DNA of 64,000 nucleotides from Urechis unicinctus (lineage: Eukaryota > Annelida > Polychaeta > Xenopneusta > Urechidae), in assembly GCA_034190875.2 (NCBI GenBank), contig CM067356.1:51886263-51950262 (forward strand). Direction: 5' to 3'. Shown piece by piece: positions 1-10,175 of this stretch (its first letter is position 1; each line of letters begins with the position of its first letter). A model generated the notes under the pieces. It was not told the DNA's origin. It worked only from the letters and a program-made list of their open reading frames with translations, and searched no databases. The position numbers and the translations under genes were made by a program.

Positions 1-2
1 GT

Positions 3-1659
3 GCAGATCTAGACATTAGTCAGCTGGATGATCAGCTGGTGCGCTTGTTGGCATATCAGCGGCTGCAGCAGCTGCAGGATTCCAAGGGATTGTTGAACTC
101 TAAGGGAGCGGAGAAGGAGTCGTTGAAGGCAGCAGTGAAGTCTTGTGATGATGGTGTGGTGAGAGCTCGAGCAGTGTTGTGTCCACTGTCCAGCAGTGGT
201 CAGCAGCTCCCCATGACGTACCGCTCCTTACACGTGGGAACAGGTATGTATCGTCTCCGTTCATATCAGCATCATATTCATATTTATCATCACTTAAGAC
301 ATAACCATTGAGACACATGGCTTTGGAACACATTAAATACCATGAATTTTTGTTTGATGTGAAATACAGGACCTAACATGGATCTGTGCCTGAGTGAATT
401 TGGAACCTGTAATTTTGTTTCCTCAAAACATGCATGCATATTCTATGATGAGGTTAGTTTGTATTGCTAAATGTATGCATATAACAATCATATAAGTAGA
501 GCAATGTGGAAATCAATATGGTTGTCATAAGTTACAATGTGTGTATTTTCTTGTGTAGAGCTTTTTAATGTGAGTGTGGTCAGTTTTTCTGGGATCACCG
601 AGTACGTTGTTGTATATTGTGTGTAGATGAGCAGACAGTATGAGTTATTGAACTACAGCGAGCACGGCACTACTGTGGATAACGTTCTCTACTCTTGTGA
701 CTTCTCTGAGAAAATCTCCAACTCCCCGCCTCCTTCACATGTGAGATTGGTTTACCTTAGACTTCATCCATTATGCATGGCAGACATTGAATAAGAGTTT
801 TGGTCTCATTATGGTCTTTCCAGGCAGATTATACAAAAATCAGCTTGTATATAGTTAGGAGTGTAACCCTGCTCTTTCACAGCTTTGTGCATTGTTCAGG
901 TGGTTGGACAGGTGAGGAAGGTAATCAAGAAAGGTCGAGAACGGAAAGTGGCCATTGAAGAGGAGAACAAGAGCGGCTGTGGGGAGGACAACAAGGGCTT
1001 GATGAGTGCCAGCGCAAAGCAACAGGTACACACACTTAATGCCCCACTAACTGCTGCTGCCTGCTCCCCAGCCCAGCCGACCCACAATCCATCCACACTA
1101 ACTACTGCTTCCCAGCCCAGTCGTCCCACCATCCATCCACACTAACTGCTGCTGCCTGCTCCTCAGCCCAGTCGTCCCACCATCCATCCACACTAACTGC
1201 TGCTGCCTGCTTCCCAGCCCAGCCGACCCACCATCCATACACACTAACTGCTGCTGCCTGCTCCCCAGCCGACCCACAATCCATCCCCACTACTGCCCTA
1301 TACATCTCCATCAACAATTAACTTTCCACCATTGTCTGCTGTGGATATATATTCTGTGTTTTGGTATTTATATTAGTCCATTACTGCATAATGACCTTGC
1401 CTTCTTACATTTTATAAGATTTTGACATTAAAACACTTGGTTTTATGTGTTTTAGGCAGGGCAGTGGTGCGGTTGTCGAACTAGCAGCTCGAGTCTGATC
1501 CCAGGCACTGGTGCAGGCTGGGAAGGCACGGCTCTGCTGCACCACGGCAGCCTCATTAGGATGGGATGTATTCAGTTTGTGTTCAGTATTGTCGAGGCAG
1601 CACCCAATGAACCCAGGGAACTCACTCAGTCGTTCCTCAAAACATCTCTCCACTCGTGA
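3..1659 (+). CDS. PHF12: PHF12 (PHD finger protein 12), C-terminal five exons with FHA domain, 5' end outside window
   Basis: PHF12 (Pf1) is a chromatin corepressor subunit linking Sin3/HDAC complexes to histones; its C-terminal half carries an FHA domain. Five exons read in phase: 3-243, 370-452, 627-740, 900-1025 and 1456-1659 (stop TGA at 1657). All introns have GT/AG ends, and exon 1 to exon 2 joins in phase 1. The FHA-like core is clear: YRSLHVGTG at the end of exon 1, [13 protein letters not shown] in exon 2, and [20 protein letters not shown] in exon 3, which I recognise as the PHF12 signature. The last exon gives [20 protein letters not shown] and then [10 protein letters not shown], the expected end of the FHA fold. 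The tail after it is short (about 25 residues) compared with what I recall for vertebrates. PHD fingers and the N-terminus lie upstream of the window. Identity is strong; exon edges are inferred. Confidence 0.9.
1045..1292. repeat. Minisatellite, about 51-bp unit, five copies, in the last PHF12 intron
   Basis: Units start ACTAACTGCTGCTGCCTGCT and end in CCATCCAC. One copy has a deletion of about 7 bases and another a deletion of about 6. The array starts just after the donor site at 1026 and fills over half of the 430-bp intron. Confidence 0.85.
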
Positions 1660-2507
1660 TGCTCAACTCATAATACCCCACCGGTCTACTAACAAATGGT
1701 GGACTTATACTGCTGTAAGGTGTCGAGCTTGGTTGCTTCAACCGCGGTGACTGCCAGCAGTTTTGCATAAACTGACAGTAAGGGTGGTTAAACAGCAGCC
1801 TGGTGCATCTGTGGTCCATGTGGCGAAGCACCTGTTGGCATTGCACTCTGTGACCTGTCATTCAAGTACTATGAGAATGAATGACTGAGTTAGCTAGGAT
1901 GGATGAGTATACTGTGTATTCGATAAGTGGCAGCATGTCTGAATGTGAAAGAATCTCTCCCGACCTCTAACATATCGTGTACGACTTCAACTGCAGTGAC
2001 ATTTGCATCAATAGAGAGCTGATGGGACCTCTAATCCACATGTCTTGGAAGTCTCCCTCGACAGTGTATACCCACGAACTGAAAAGGTCATCTGCTGAAT
2101 GTTTTCATTTACAGGTTGAAGTCAAAGCTGGTATATTTTCAGTACGTACGAGTCAGTGAGCGCATTATGATGACCTGTGTGTTGTGAAGGCAGCTGACCT
2201 GTTGTTATTAACTGATGGGGTTGATAATAATCCATGTGTGGCGATTGTATGGTGGTACTTAACAAGATAACGTACTCCTTTCTTACAGCCCTTCTGTCTG
2301 GGACTGCATGTGCTATGGCTATCATCAGGGTACCTGGGTATCTGTGTTCGTCTGTTGATGTCTATCTTTCTTAAGTGCTTTTCTTGTTAGTTGAGTTTAA
2401 AAGGAGATATGGTGTACAAAATGCATGTATCATGCAACATGTCTTCTATTGTCTAGAAGAAAATAGGCAATTATTTCTTATAGCCCTAGCCTCTTCAATC
2501 TATTTTT

Positions 2508-2513
2508 AATAAA
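2508..2513 (+). terminator. Candidate poly(A) signal for PHF12
   Basis: AATAAA about 850 bases after the PHF12 stop codon; the first clear hexamer I noticed on this strand after the stop. No transcript support. Confidence 0.45.
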
Positions 2514-2874
2514 TATCCTAACTAAACAAACTTTTGCTCCATCATTTATGCCATGTTTATGACTAGACGTTCTATGGTGGTGCCTAATTGTTTGCATTAA
2601 GCTTCCAGGGATTTTGCATCCAATTGGTCACAATAGACGGCACACCTTAAGAAATTGAAATGAAAATTCAAAACCATCCCGAGTAACATACAGAATCTGT
2701 GCATCAGTGGATTTATGCTATAGAGAGAGGGGGCATATTATCACCAACCAGGTTGGTTCATGAGTGTCATAACACATTGCAATACTTACCTCATGGCTAG
2801 TCTCTTTGTAACACATTTGTCCGTGCCGCCCATTTAGGAAAGACCAAAAGCAATATCAAAATGATCAATCTTAC

Positions 2875-2880
2875 TTTATT
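2875..2880 (-). terminator. Candidate poly(A) signal for the DUSP14-like gene
   Basis: TTTATT on the + strand, so AATAAA on the - strand, about 1.1 kb after the phosphatase stop. Another hexamer lies near 3593, so a shorter 3' UTR is possible. Confidence 0.4.
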
Positions 2881-3975
2881 TGTATAACGATTAATACTGT
2901 ATTAAAAGCTGCTAAATACAACAAACTTTTTTGTTAACCCAACTTGGGGAAAGTATAAGTGTCTATAAACAAAAATGCTTTGGCTCCACTGATATGTGAC
3001 CCAAACATACCTGCAGATTATCAACCAGTCGATGATGCTTACAAAAACAACTGAAGCAATTTAACATTTTAGAAACTAAGGAATGGATAGCACAGCAAAA
3101 CAATACTATACACGAGTGCTAATTGTTCGAGAAGAGATTAAACATTCCAAAAATGCAAACAATTCAGCAAGACGGTTATCACAGTCAAGAACATCACAGG
3201 ATGTCACCCACTTAGATAGCACCCAGATTAACTAGGAGTCACAATCAATCCTTCATGGTCATTGCAAGAGTTAAGTTCCCATCATCGACAACAACTTTTC
3301 AATGGAAAAATAAGAATATAAAATTGTTCTTTCTGCATACAATCCCCCAAAAAATGAATTTGTCCAGGAATGCATCAATTCTTGAATAGATCAAATAATC
3401 ACAGAAACGTGTACCCATGCTTGAGCACCAACTTCTAGTCATATTTGGTCCACCAAAGTAGATTAGTAGGAAACAGTCATATTCTGCATGCTATGGTGAA
3501 ATTGCTTCTAAACCTAAATATTTTACTTTCATCTCGGCATATTGACCAGATCTAAATTAAAACTGCCTATATTTTACAACAGAATCATTACATTTATTTA
3601 TAAAATGTGCTGCCACTTTTGTTCAGTTTAACAATCTACCATTTTAACAATTAAAACAATATTGCTAGATGTTACAGAAAAAGACAGCATTTGGGTCATT
3701 TACAAAGGATTGCTGTCGTCTTTCTACTTAGTACCCTTGGCACTGAAAGTCACTAATCATGGAACAACAAGAGTGCTAAACATGTAATACATAAAGAACA
3801 TAAAAGGTCGGGAAAAATTCATTTACATGAACAAATTCCTGATCCTACATTGCCAGAATATAAAAATGACCAGATAAATAAAGTCAATTAACATGAGTCA
3901 GTGTCTGGTAGTGGCCTCCAGGTTAACATGAGTCAGTGGCCTCCAGGTTATTCTTAAGTGCAGTAATTCTGTTAA

Positions 3976-4524
3976 TCAGCAGCCAAATCCCCTTCTTCCA
4001 GGAAGCCATACCATATGCTTAATATCTTCCTTATACACATCTGGAATCATTCCAATACCTGACTGCACCATTACAACTGTGTTCTTACCAAGTAACTTCT
4101 TTTCATAATCGACAAGCTGCCGGAAGAAACCTGCATTGGGCCGCACAATAGGTCGCTTGGATTTCACATAGTTGAATGCATCACGGAGAGGCATTTTTAA
4201 ATACTTTATGAGGTAGGCTATGCAAATGCTTGCACTACGGCTGACCCCAGCCACGCAGTGAACCAAGGTTTTTCCCCCACGATCCCGCACTTGTTTGATC
4301 TTATCAGCACATCTATCAAAGTAAACACTGAGTCGACTGTGGGGCATATCTTCAATGTGAATTTTCACACATTCAATATCAGCAGCAGATATATTGGGTA
4401 TTTCCATAGTCACATTGATGACATTTGTGATTCCCAGTTCCCGTAGTCTATTGGCTTTGACAGCATTCGCTCCACATAGGTAGAGGTAGTCGGTGATTGG
4501 TGCTATTTGTAAGAACACAGACAT
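3976..4524 (-). CDS. Dual-specificity phosphatase, DUSP14/DUSP18/DUSP21-like
   Basis: 182-residue atypical dual-specificity phosphatase, acting on phospho-Tyr and phospho-Ser/Thr, cytosolic in known relatives; DUSP14 dampens MAPK and TAK1 signalling in vertebrates. The catalytic P-loop HCVAGVSRS lies at residues 89-97, with nucleophile Cys90 and Arg96; Asp59 in IEDMPHS is the likely general acid. RPIVRPNAGF (about 124-133) and GMIPDVY (158-164) are hallmarks of the DUSP14/18/21 subgroup; EIPN and DMPH are closer to DUSP14. There is no CH2/rhodanese docking domain, as expected. The coding region is one exon. The start at 4524 puts the phosphatase fold only a few residues in, so it is shorter than human DUSP14 at the N-terminus; an upstream exon is possible. 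Neighbour PHF12 converges on it. Confidence 0.92.
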   Translation of the reverse strand: MSVFLQIAPITDYLYLCGANAVKANRLRELGITNVINVTMEIPNISAADIECVKIHIEDMPHSRLSVYFDRCADKIKQVRDRGGKTLVHCVAGVSRSASICIAYLIKYLKMPLRDAFNYVKSKRPIVRPNAGFFRQLVDYEKKLLGKNTVVMVQSGIGMIPDVYKEDIKHMVWLPGRRGFGC

Positions 4525-4920
4525 CTTTACTCTTCTTATCTCATCAACTGATCATCAAGCTCAGGGTAAACTGAAAATACAAACCATACTATTGCAGCAA
4601 TAGCCTAATTAAATAACACATTATTAGCATCAGAATTTCAACACATGATTAAACTAGTTGGAAGTTGGTGACTTGAAGGAAGTTTTACAACTGATTATTT
4701 TCAAAATGAAGACCAGTAATTAGCACAAGACAGCTGCCAGGGTCATAGTTCAATAGACCATATAGCTAGCCCTGAGCGGATGCATCACTTCATTATAACG
4801 CCCTACCTAGTCACGACATCACCACACATCTGTATCCAACTAAAAATCTTGGATATGACTCAAAACCAAAAGCTACATGCCGCCCACCCAGACCTCGACC
4901 CACACCAGTTGTAACTCTGA
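4525..4920. other. Upstream flank of the DUSP14-like gene
   Basis: AT-rich non-coding sequence holding the presumed 5' UTR or first intron of the phosphatase gene. I see no TATA-like or other clear promoter motif. Confidence 0.4.
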
Positions 4921-5943
4921 ATGCTCCTCCCTGCACCAGATGGGGACTATGAAACTGATAATGATTTGGGATTACCTATCTTGGATATAGCCCCCAAAGG
5001 AACAATGCAAGGGACAATCAAAGAAGAAGATTCTCCACCGTACAAGTTCCAGGATGATCACACCTACAACTTTTCTTGTAAATGCACAGACAAATGTACA
5101 TGTGATGGCTGTGTGGAGCAGCAAAAGATTATCATAGACATGCATACCAAACTTGAACATTTACAAGGAATCACATCATCCGACACCAAGACCAAACGAC
5201 CATCTGACCTGAAAATTACACCCGTTTTCCAACAAGGCAAAGTGTTTGTGACCTTTTCAATTATTTATAACTCAAGGTGATGAAGTGAAGATATTGGGTT
5301 GGCACCAAGAAGGTAATCTCAACCGACACTCTACAAGTATTTGCAAGGAAATTGTCCCCATTTGGATGAAATGACTCTAATGATCATAAAGCTGCGCATG
5401 GATCTGTGGAACTCTTTTCTTTGTGACCTCTTTTGCATATCAGGTGGCACATGCATAGCCATCATTAACACTTGGGTCAGGTTTTTGGCAAGGAAATTGA
5501 GGCCTCTCATCTTTTGGCCATCCCACCAAAATGTAAGAAAACATGCCATCAACTCTCTCCCAGAAATAACCAAGCTTACTTGCATGATTAACTGCTATGA
5601 TGTCTTAATTGAAAGACCCAGAAACTTAAATCCACAGGTGTATATATGTATACACTACAAGAAGTGGAACACTTTTGTGGCCATTTCTCCCAATGGGATG
5701 ATCTTTATATCTCTCTTCTTGGGAGGGCGAGCCTCGGATCAGCACATCACGAGGGAGTCATGTTTTTTTAGACATGATTAGGCATAAAGTCCTTGCAGAC
5801 AGAGGTTACCCAATACAGAGTGACTTCTGTTCAGGGGTGCCACTCTTGAAATTCCACCTCCTGCCCAAGGTGTAGAGCGAAATGTTGTCAAGACCAAACA
5901 AATCGCCAATGCCCGGATACATGTAGAAAGTGCAATCTTGCCT
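4921..5943 (+). pseudogene. Decayed DDE transposase (DDE_Tnp_4 type, PIF/Harbinger-IS5/ISL2EU-like)
   Basis: Two open pieces in one frame (4921-5280 and 5341-5781) are split by several stops. The first is a linker with a Cys cluster (CKCTDKCTCDGC) of the sort that follows a THAP-like zinc finger in such transposases. The second holds the catalytic fold: LRPLIFWPS, CYDVLIERPRNL (first Asp), YKKWNTFVAISPNGM and GGRASDQHIT. Beyond a T-run at 5762-5769 the frame shifts to VLADRGY (second Asp, near 5795); it shifts back near 5845 to KTKQIANARIHVE (catalytic Glu at 5926-5928). All three acidic residues survive, but at least two frameshifts and three stops make this an inactive fossil. Terminal inverted repeats were not identified. 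It lies downstream of, and points away from, the phosphatase start. Confidence 0.85.
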
Positions 5944-6340
5944 ACCCTACTTGGTGCTCATGACACAACATGCTCGACGACTGCCCTCGAGTAGCAACTT
6001 CCAAACTTTCAACCTGAGGATATATTTAAGCTTAATTTATATTAGCATGACAGAGCATGATCTCGATCATTCTCTTCTTTAACTGGGTTTGTGGCACATT
6101 CATAATGACAGCAGCGTTCCCCAAACCAACAAGTTCTTCCTTTCAGGGTTGTTTTTTTCAAACCGCGACCACGCAAAAAATGTTGCAGAGCCGGCATTTT
6201 CATGCGTTCAAAATCACTATAAATGTCAAACTGCTGAAAGCGACATTCGACATACCGAAAACTACTTGTTAGTCCAGGACGGTATATAACAAAAATAACA
6301 GTATAACTTTAACTGTTTTGTTTAAGCCAACCGGGGCTAG
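5944..6340. other. Flank of the decayed transposase
   Basis: No supported gene. It may contain the 3' end of the transposon, but I could not find its terminus. Confidence 0.3.
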
Positions 6341-6619
6341 GGGGGCACTTGGCCTTATTCTGGATAGGGGTGTGCCGCGGGACCTCGAAAACCCGAACCC
6401 GTCGTACAAGGTCAAAATGACCAAAAACATACCCCGTCGTACAAGGTATTATGCAAATGTATAACCCGTCGTACACATTGAACCTGGAAAACATACCCCG
6501 TCGTACGAGGTCAAAAAACGTATGAGGTCAAAAAACCCGTCGTACAAGTCGAGAGGCCGAAAAAGCATACCCCGTCGCGCGGCACATATATACTACCTCT
6601 ATACACTTAAGTGCCCCCC
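6341..6619. mobile_element. Short dispersed repeat with GC-rich inverted ends, copy 1
   Basis: About 280 bp. The ends are inverted: GGGGGCACTT at 6341 and AAGTGCCCCC near 6609. Inside, a motif close to CCCCGTCGTACAAGGTC recurs about five times, spaced by roughly 30-45 bases. A second diverged copy with the same order of blocks is at 54786-54985, showing this is a family. There is no coding capacity. A non-autonomous DNA element is likely; the superfamily is unknown. Confidence 0.65.
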
Positions 6620-7249
6620 ACCCCCAGGGGCTAGGCTAAGTCTAGACAAAATGAAAGACGTCCGAAGAATGATCAAACAATTCACTCGCCAATCTTCGAC
6701 ATACCGTTCTCAAATGGACCACAATATCACAGCATAAACAATCTCGCCTTCTTAAATCTCGGTATAGGCATGTATCATCGACCAATGTAGATCTCGCTTG
6801 GTGGCGGTTTTTCTGTTTTTGACAACCGTACAATTTCCTGTTGTCAGTGTCTCAAGAGAAAGGAACGATTGAAATTCTGCGATCGCCTGAATCGGGAAGA
6901 TGTCCGAGGAGAGGACAAGTGTCCCTTCAAATGACCCCTGGTGTTCCCAAAATACACCTACGATATCACAAATGCCCCCTGACCCATGGAACCAAACATC
7001 AGAACAATATATATCGTCGTTAGGTTTGATACATCACAAATTGTTATGAGCGATATTTCAGCGAATTTTAATGTAACATTCCGGTCCATGGTCCATTTGT
7101 TTAAAATCACATTCGTTTTTACGTCTTTTTTTATATATAAACGAAACTTCACCCCTTCCAACGCCCGGATCTCGATATGAAAAATAGGCAGTGACGAGAT
7201 TTAATACTTACCAATTTTCCCAATCTTATGATCTCAGTTGTGTGTTATA
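6620..7249. other. Non-coding sequence before the 7.25-kb exon
   Basis: No supported gene. A short open stretch starting MKDVRRMIKQF at 6651 ends after 28 codons and has no visible homology. Upstream exons of the gene ending at 7603 should lie on this side but I cannot place them. Confidence 0.3.
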
Positions 7250-7603
7250 GAAAAGAAATTGAACAATCTACAAGGTCGCAGAGAAGGAAATGTCTCTTCA
7301 AAAGATGTTGTCAGAAACTTCACTCGTGTAAGGGAAGCCCACATGAGTTACTTGTCCCAACAAATGGAAGGTGATGGCTTGTTTGTTGACGGTGAAGATG
7401 AATCTATTGGTGATGAATCCCTTCTGAACAACCTTCAGCGCAGGATACAACCTGAAAAGCCTCTTAACACTGAAGAGCTAAAGTTGCTTGTGGAGAATGA
7501 TGAGCTGTGTTTACACACCCGGGAGCTGATGGAACAACAGGGACAAAGTGATGCACACAAGGCTGATGTAACTGACCACTCCACCAATGACACTGACAGA
7601 TAA
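7250..7603 (+). CDS. Last coding exon of an unrecognised gene
   Basis: The exon follows a good acceptor (GTGTGTTATAG, ending 7249) and runs 117 codons to TAA at 7601. The protein piece is charged and probably helical, beginning EKKLNNLQGRREGN and including SLLNNLQRRIQP and EELKLLVENDELC; the tail is acidic and hydrophilic (ADVTDHSTNDTDR). I do not recognise the family. The length, composition and acceptor support a real C-terminal exon, but the upstream exons were not found and the nearby transposon remains leave open that this is an isolated pseudogene fragment. Confidence 0.5.
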   Translation, partial: EKKLNNLQGRREGNVSSKDVVRNFTRVREAHMSYLSQQMEGDGLFVDGEDESIGDESLLNNLQRRIQPEKPLNTEELKLLVENDELCLHTRELMEQQGQSDAHKADVTDHSTNDTDR

Positions 7604-9339
7604 GGACTACTCGTTAGTATAGAAACATTCATTTCAGCAGTACAGCAATGATTGCGGGGCGAGTCTGTCTTCAAAGCTAGTCATTTTGTTCTCATTCCGC
7701 AGGCTTCTCAACAGCTTAAACAAGGTGGTTGATGTGATGTTAGCTATCATATTAGGACTGAAAATATTTCATCTGCTTCCATTGTTCGTTAAGTTAACTA
7801 TATTAAGCCTGAAAATTATTTGGGACACTATAGTAAGTCAGAAAGTGTGAAGGAATATAGTGTGCTGTAAAAAAATGAATGTCTGTTGATTTGGGAATGC
7901 TGGTAGTAGCATTTTGTCATGCTCTTGACCATCTGGCCTCTTTAATGAATGTACAGTCTAGTTATGAAGGGTAGGCAGTGTTTATTGATATAACTGATAT
8001 TGTAAGTGATATTCTACACAATATCTATATTGTACAAGTAAACACGTATCGCTGTAAAGATTATCAACACCATTTACTTGGATATTCTATCAAATTGGAA
8101 ATGTGCATCATATTATTGTGTTATTTGGATAGATATATTGCTTTGAGATCCCTTTGACCTCCACCTTAGTAAGTTGAGTTCCTATATTCTTTAATGACTC
8201 TGACCTGAATGATTTCACATAATACAGCATGGAGACAAAAATCCCAGTTATATATGAAGTGGATTACATTAGTATGGTACCCGTGTCCATCATACACTCA
8301 GGGTGTTGGGGTGGCTATTAGCCATTGATAACTTGACAGGCTGTTTATCTGCTGTCTGTCTCATGTACAAGTTTTGGTTGACCTATGCTATAATTTACAC
8401 ACGAGGAAAAGTATTGTTCTCAGAAGAGATATATTATTTTAGCTCATGACCAATATGCCATGACATCCGGTAGCACCGCAAGCCACGGGGCTTTATTCAC
8501 GTTATGACATAATACCGTTATGAAGCCCAATAGGTGTCATCATTGATCTCAAACTGTAAAACTGTGTGATCGTTTTAATTTTTCGGTGAAGTTAAACAAT
8601 ACGGAATATTTCACATAGTCCACTCTTCATATTACGTTTCAATGTAAAAAAAAATGCTGGCCAACAGTATGTTTGGCTTGCCTCCCTTTGGTATCTTTCA
8701 TTGAGACGAAGTGATAGCAATTGCTTATGTGTATCGTTGTGACCCGGCTGATCGTTTGGTTTCACGAACCAAAGTTCTCTTAGACTATATATGTCAGAGA
8801 ATATGAACGAATTAGCATATCTGGTGTTCAAGAACACCACGGCGCAAGTTACTCATTTTTCATACCTTTTCTCAGCTACTTAATGATGTCTTTCCTTTGA
8901 CTGGCTATCTCACTATTGTATTGAGAGGCTTCAGAACCATAAAGTGAATCGATTGTAGTGGAATTTGCGTGGACCTGTCATTTCCTGGTGGAAATATTCA
9001 CTTAATTTCAGCCGGAAATGATAGAGTTTATATCAAACGATAAAGCACGAGAAAAGACAATGAGCGTGGCAAGAGAGAGAAGATGCCTTTTCTTTGGACG
9101 ATTACACTAGAAATCTTTGATGTGGTAAACATTCACAACACACGAGCTCTTATGGTTTGTTGGCGTCTACGATTGGCTGAATGCTATTAATAAAGTAAAT
9201 GTTTGGTTTGCGGCAGTCCAAAACCACAAGAAACTCACTCAAGAATATTCAAATTTTGTTTTCGAACGAGTCCCATGTTTGAATATTTCAATATACCTCC
9301 CAAAAAATAGGAGCACATCCGAACTTGCAACCACAGACT
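7604..9339. other. Probable 3' UTR then intergenic sequence
   Basis: AT-rich with no supported exon. The first part is likely the 3' UTR of the gene ending at 7603. Confidence 0.35.
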
Positions 9340-9406
9340 TCCGGTGTGCTGTATAGCGCGCACCTGCCTATAAACGCTGTTGAGAAGTTTTGCAAGTTCG
9401 GTCAAA

Positions 9407-9472
9407 ATGGTGCAACGCAATATGTGTAACTATGGAGAAGTAACTAATTATCCACAGTGTAAAGTAATTCCG
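9407..9472 (+). CDS. Possible first coding exon, THAP-like N-terminus (weak)
   Basis: ATG at 9407 opens a 22-codon stretch ending exactly at a strong donor (CCG then GTAAGT at 9473). The peptide begins MVQRNMCNYGEVTNYPQC, recalling the start of invertebrate THAP-like zinc fingers (Met, a few residues, Cys-x-Tyr-Gly, then a short Tyr-Pro motif), but the usual second Cys spacing is not kept. An ETS-type motif ACTTCCGG lies about 70 bases upstream (near 9338), typical of animal promoters. No following exon was found on this strand before the oppositely oriented GT92 gene. It could be a decayed or chance exon. Confidence 0.25.
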
Positions 9473-10175
9473 GTAAGTTTTCTTTCTAATAAACTCAATT
9501 TTGAGAAAAACAGTGTCAATATTGTAACAGTTCTTTTTGACGTCCCTGGGGATATACTTACTGCATTGCTGTTAAATTGACAATTATAATCTACTACGAC
9601 AATTAATATTACCGCAGGCAAGAAGCCTGCTGTAGGGTAGTTTTAGATAAAGGTTCAATTCCCATAGCTTGTAGGTCATAACAATCATACAAATATGTGA
9701 TATTTCCCGAATAATAATCCATCATGGTCCACTAGAGTACAAGATGTTCTTTGGATACGTGTAATATATCCGTCATAGAAGTATTGTCCAATGGAATACA
9801 AGAAGTTCGCTTGATACATAAGGTACAGGGCTACAGTCACATAATCCACGTCGAATCTGCTTATCCTGTAGTCCTTATACCAGATCATATATATCAAGAT
9901 GTGAATGGTTTAGTCAATTTGATAACGTACAGGGGCGTAGCCAGGCTTGAAGGAATGTAACGCACAGATGGGGGAGAAATTTTTAGTTCAAGACAGTAAA
10001 GTCTACCCCCCGTAGATTTTGATTTTTGATGCCATTTTTGGCCATATTTATTTTTTCACTTTTCAAATTGATGTTATGCACGTGCGTAAGTGCGTATCGC
10101 TGGCTATGTCCCTGACGTTTATTGGTCAAGTATTACACACGGAGACAAAAATATCTCTGTCATCAGATTTCCGGT
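9473..10175. other. Intergenic and GT92 3' UTR
   Basis: No supported exon. The part nearest 10175 is the presumed 3' UTR of the GT92 gene. Confidence 0.35.
10047..10052 (-). terminator. Candidate poly(A) signal of the GT92 gene
   Basis: TTTATT on the + strand gives AATAAA on the - strand, 124 bases past the GT92 stop codon. Confidence 0.45.

Larger units (their letters stand above)
1660..3975. other. Convergent 3' UTRs of PHF12 and the DUSP14-like gene
   Basis: No supported coding exon. PHF12 probably ends after an AATAAA on the + strand at 2508-2513. The phosphatase gene probably ends before an AATAAA on the - strand (TTTATT at 2875-2880). This leaves about 350 bp between the two tail-to-tail genes. 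A 30-base segment with ACATGAGTCAGTG is duplicated near 3890-3950. Confidence 0.55.

Noticed and set aside
9610-9690. Possible tRNA gene because of GGTTCAATTCCCA
   Set aside because: The B box fits, but no A box at the right distance and no cloverleaf pairing was found.
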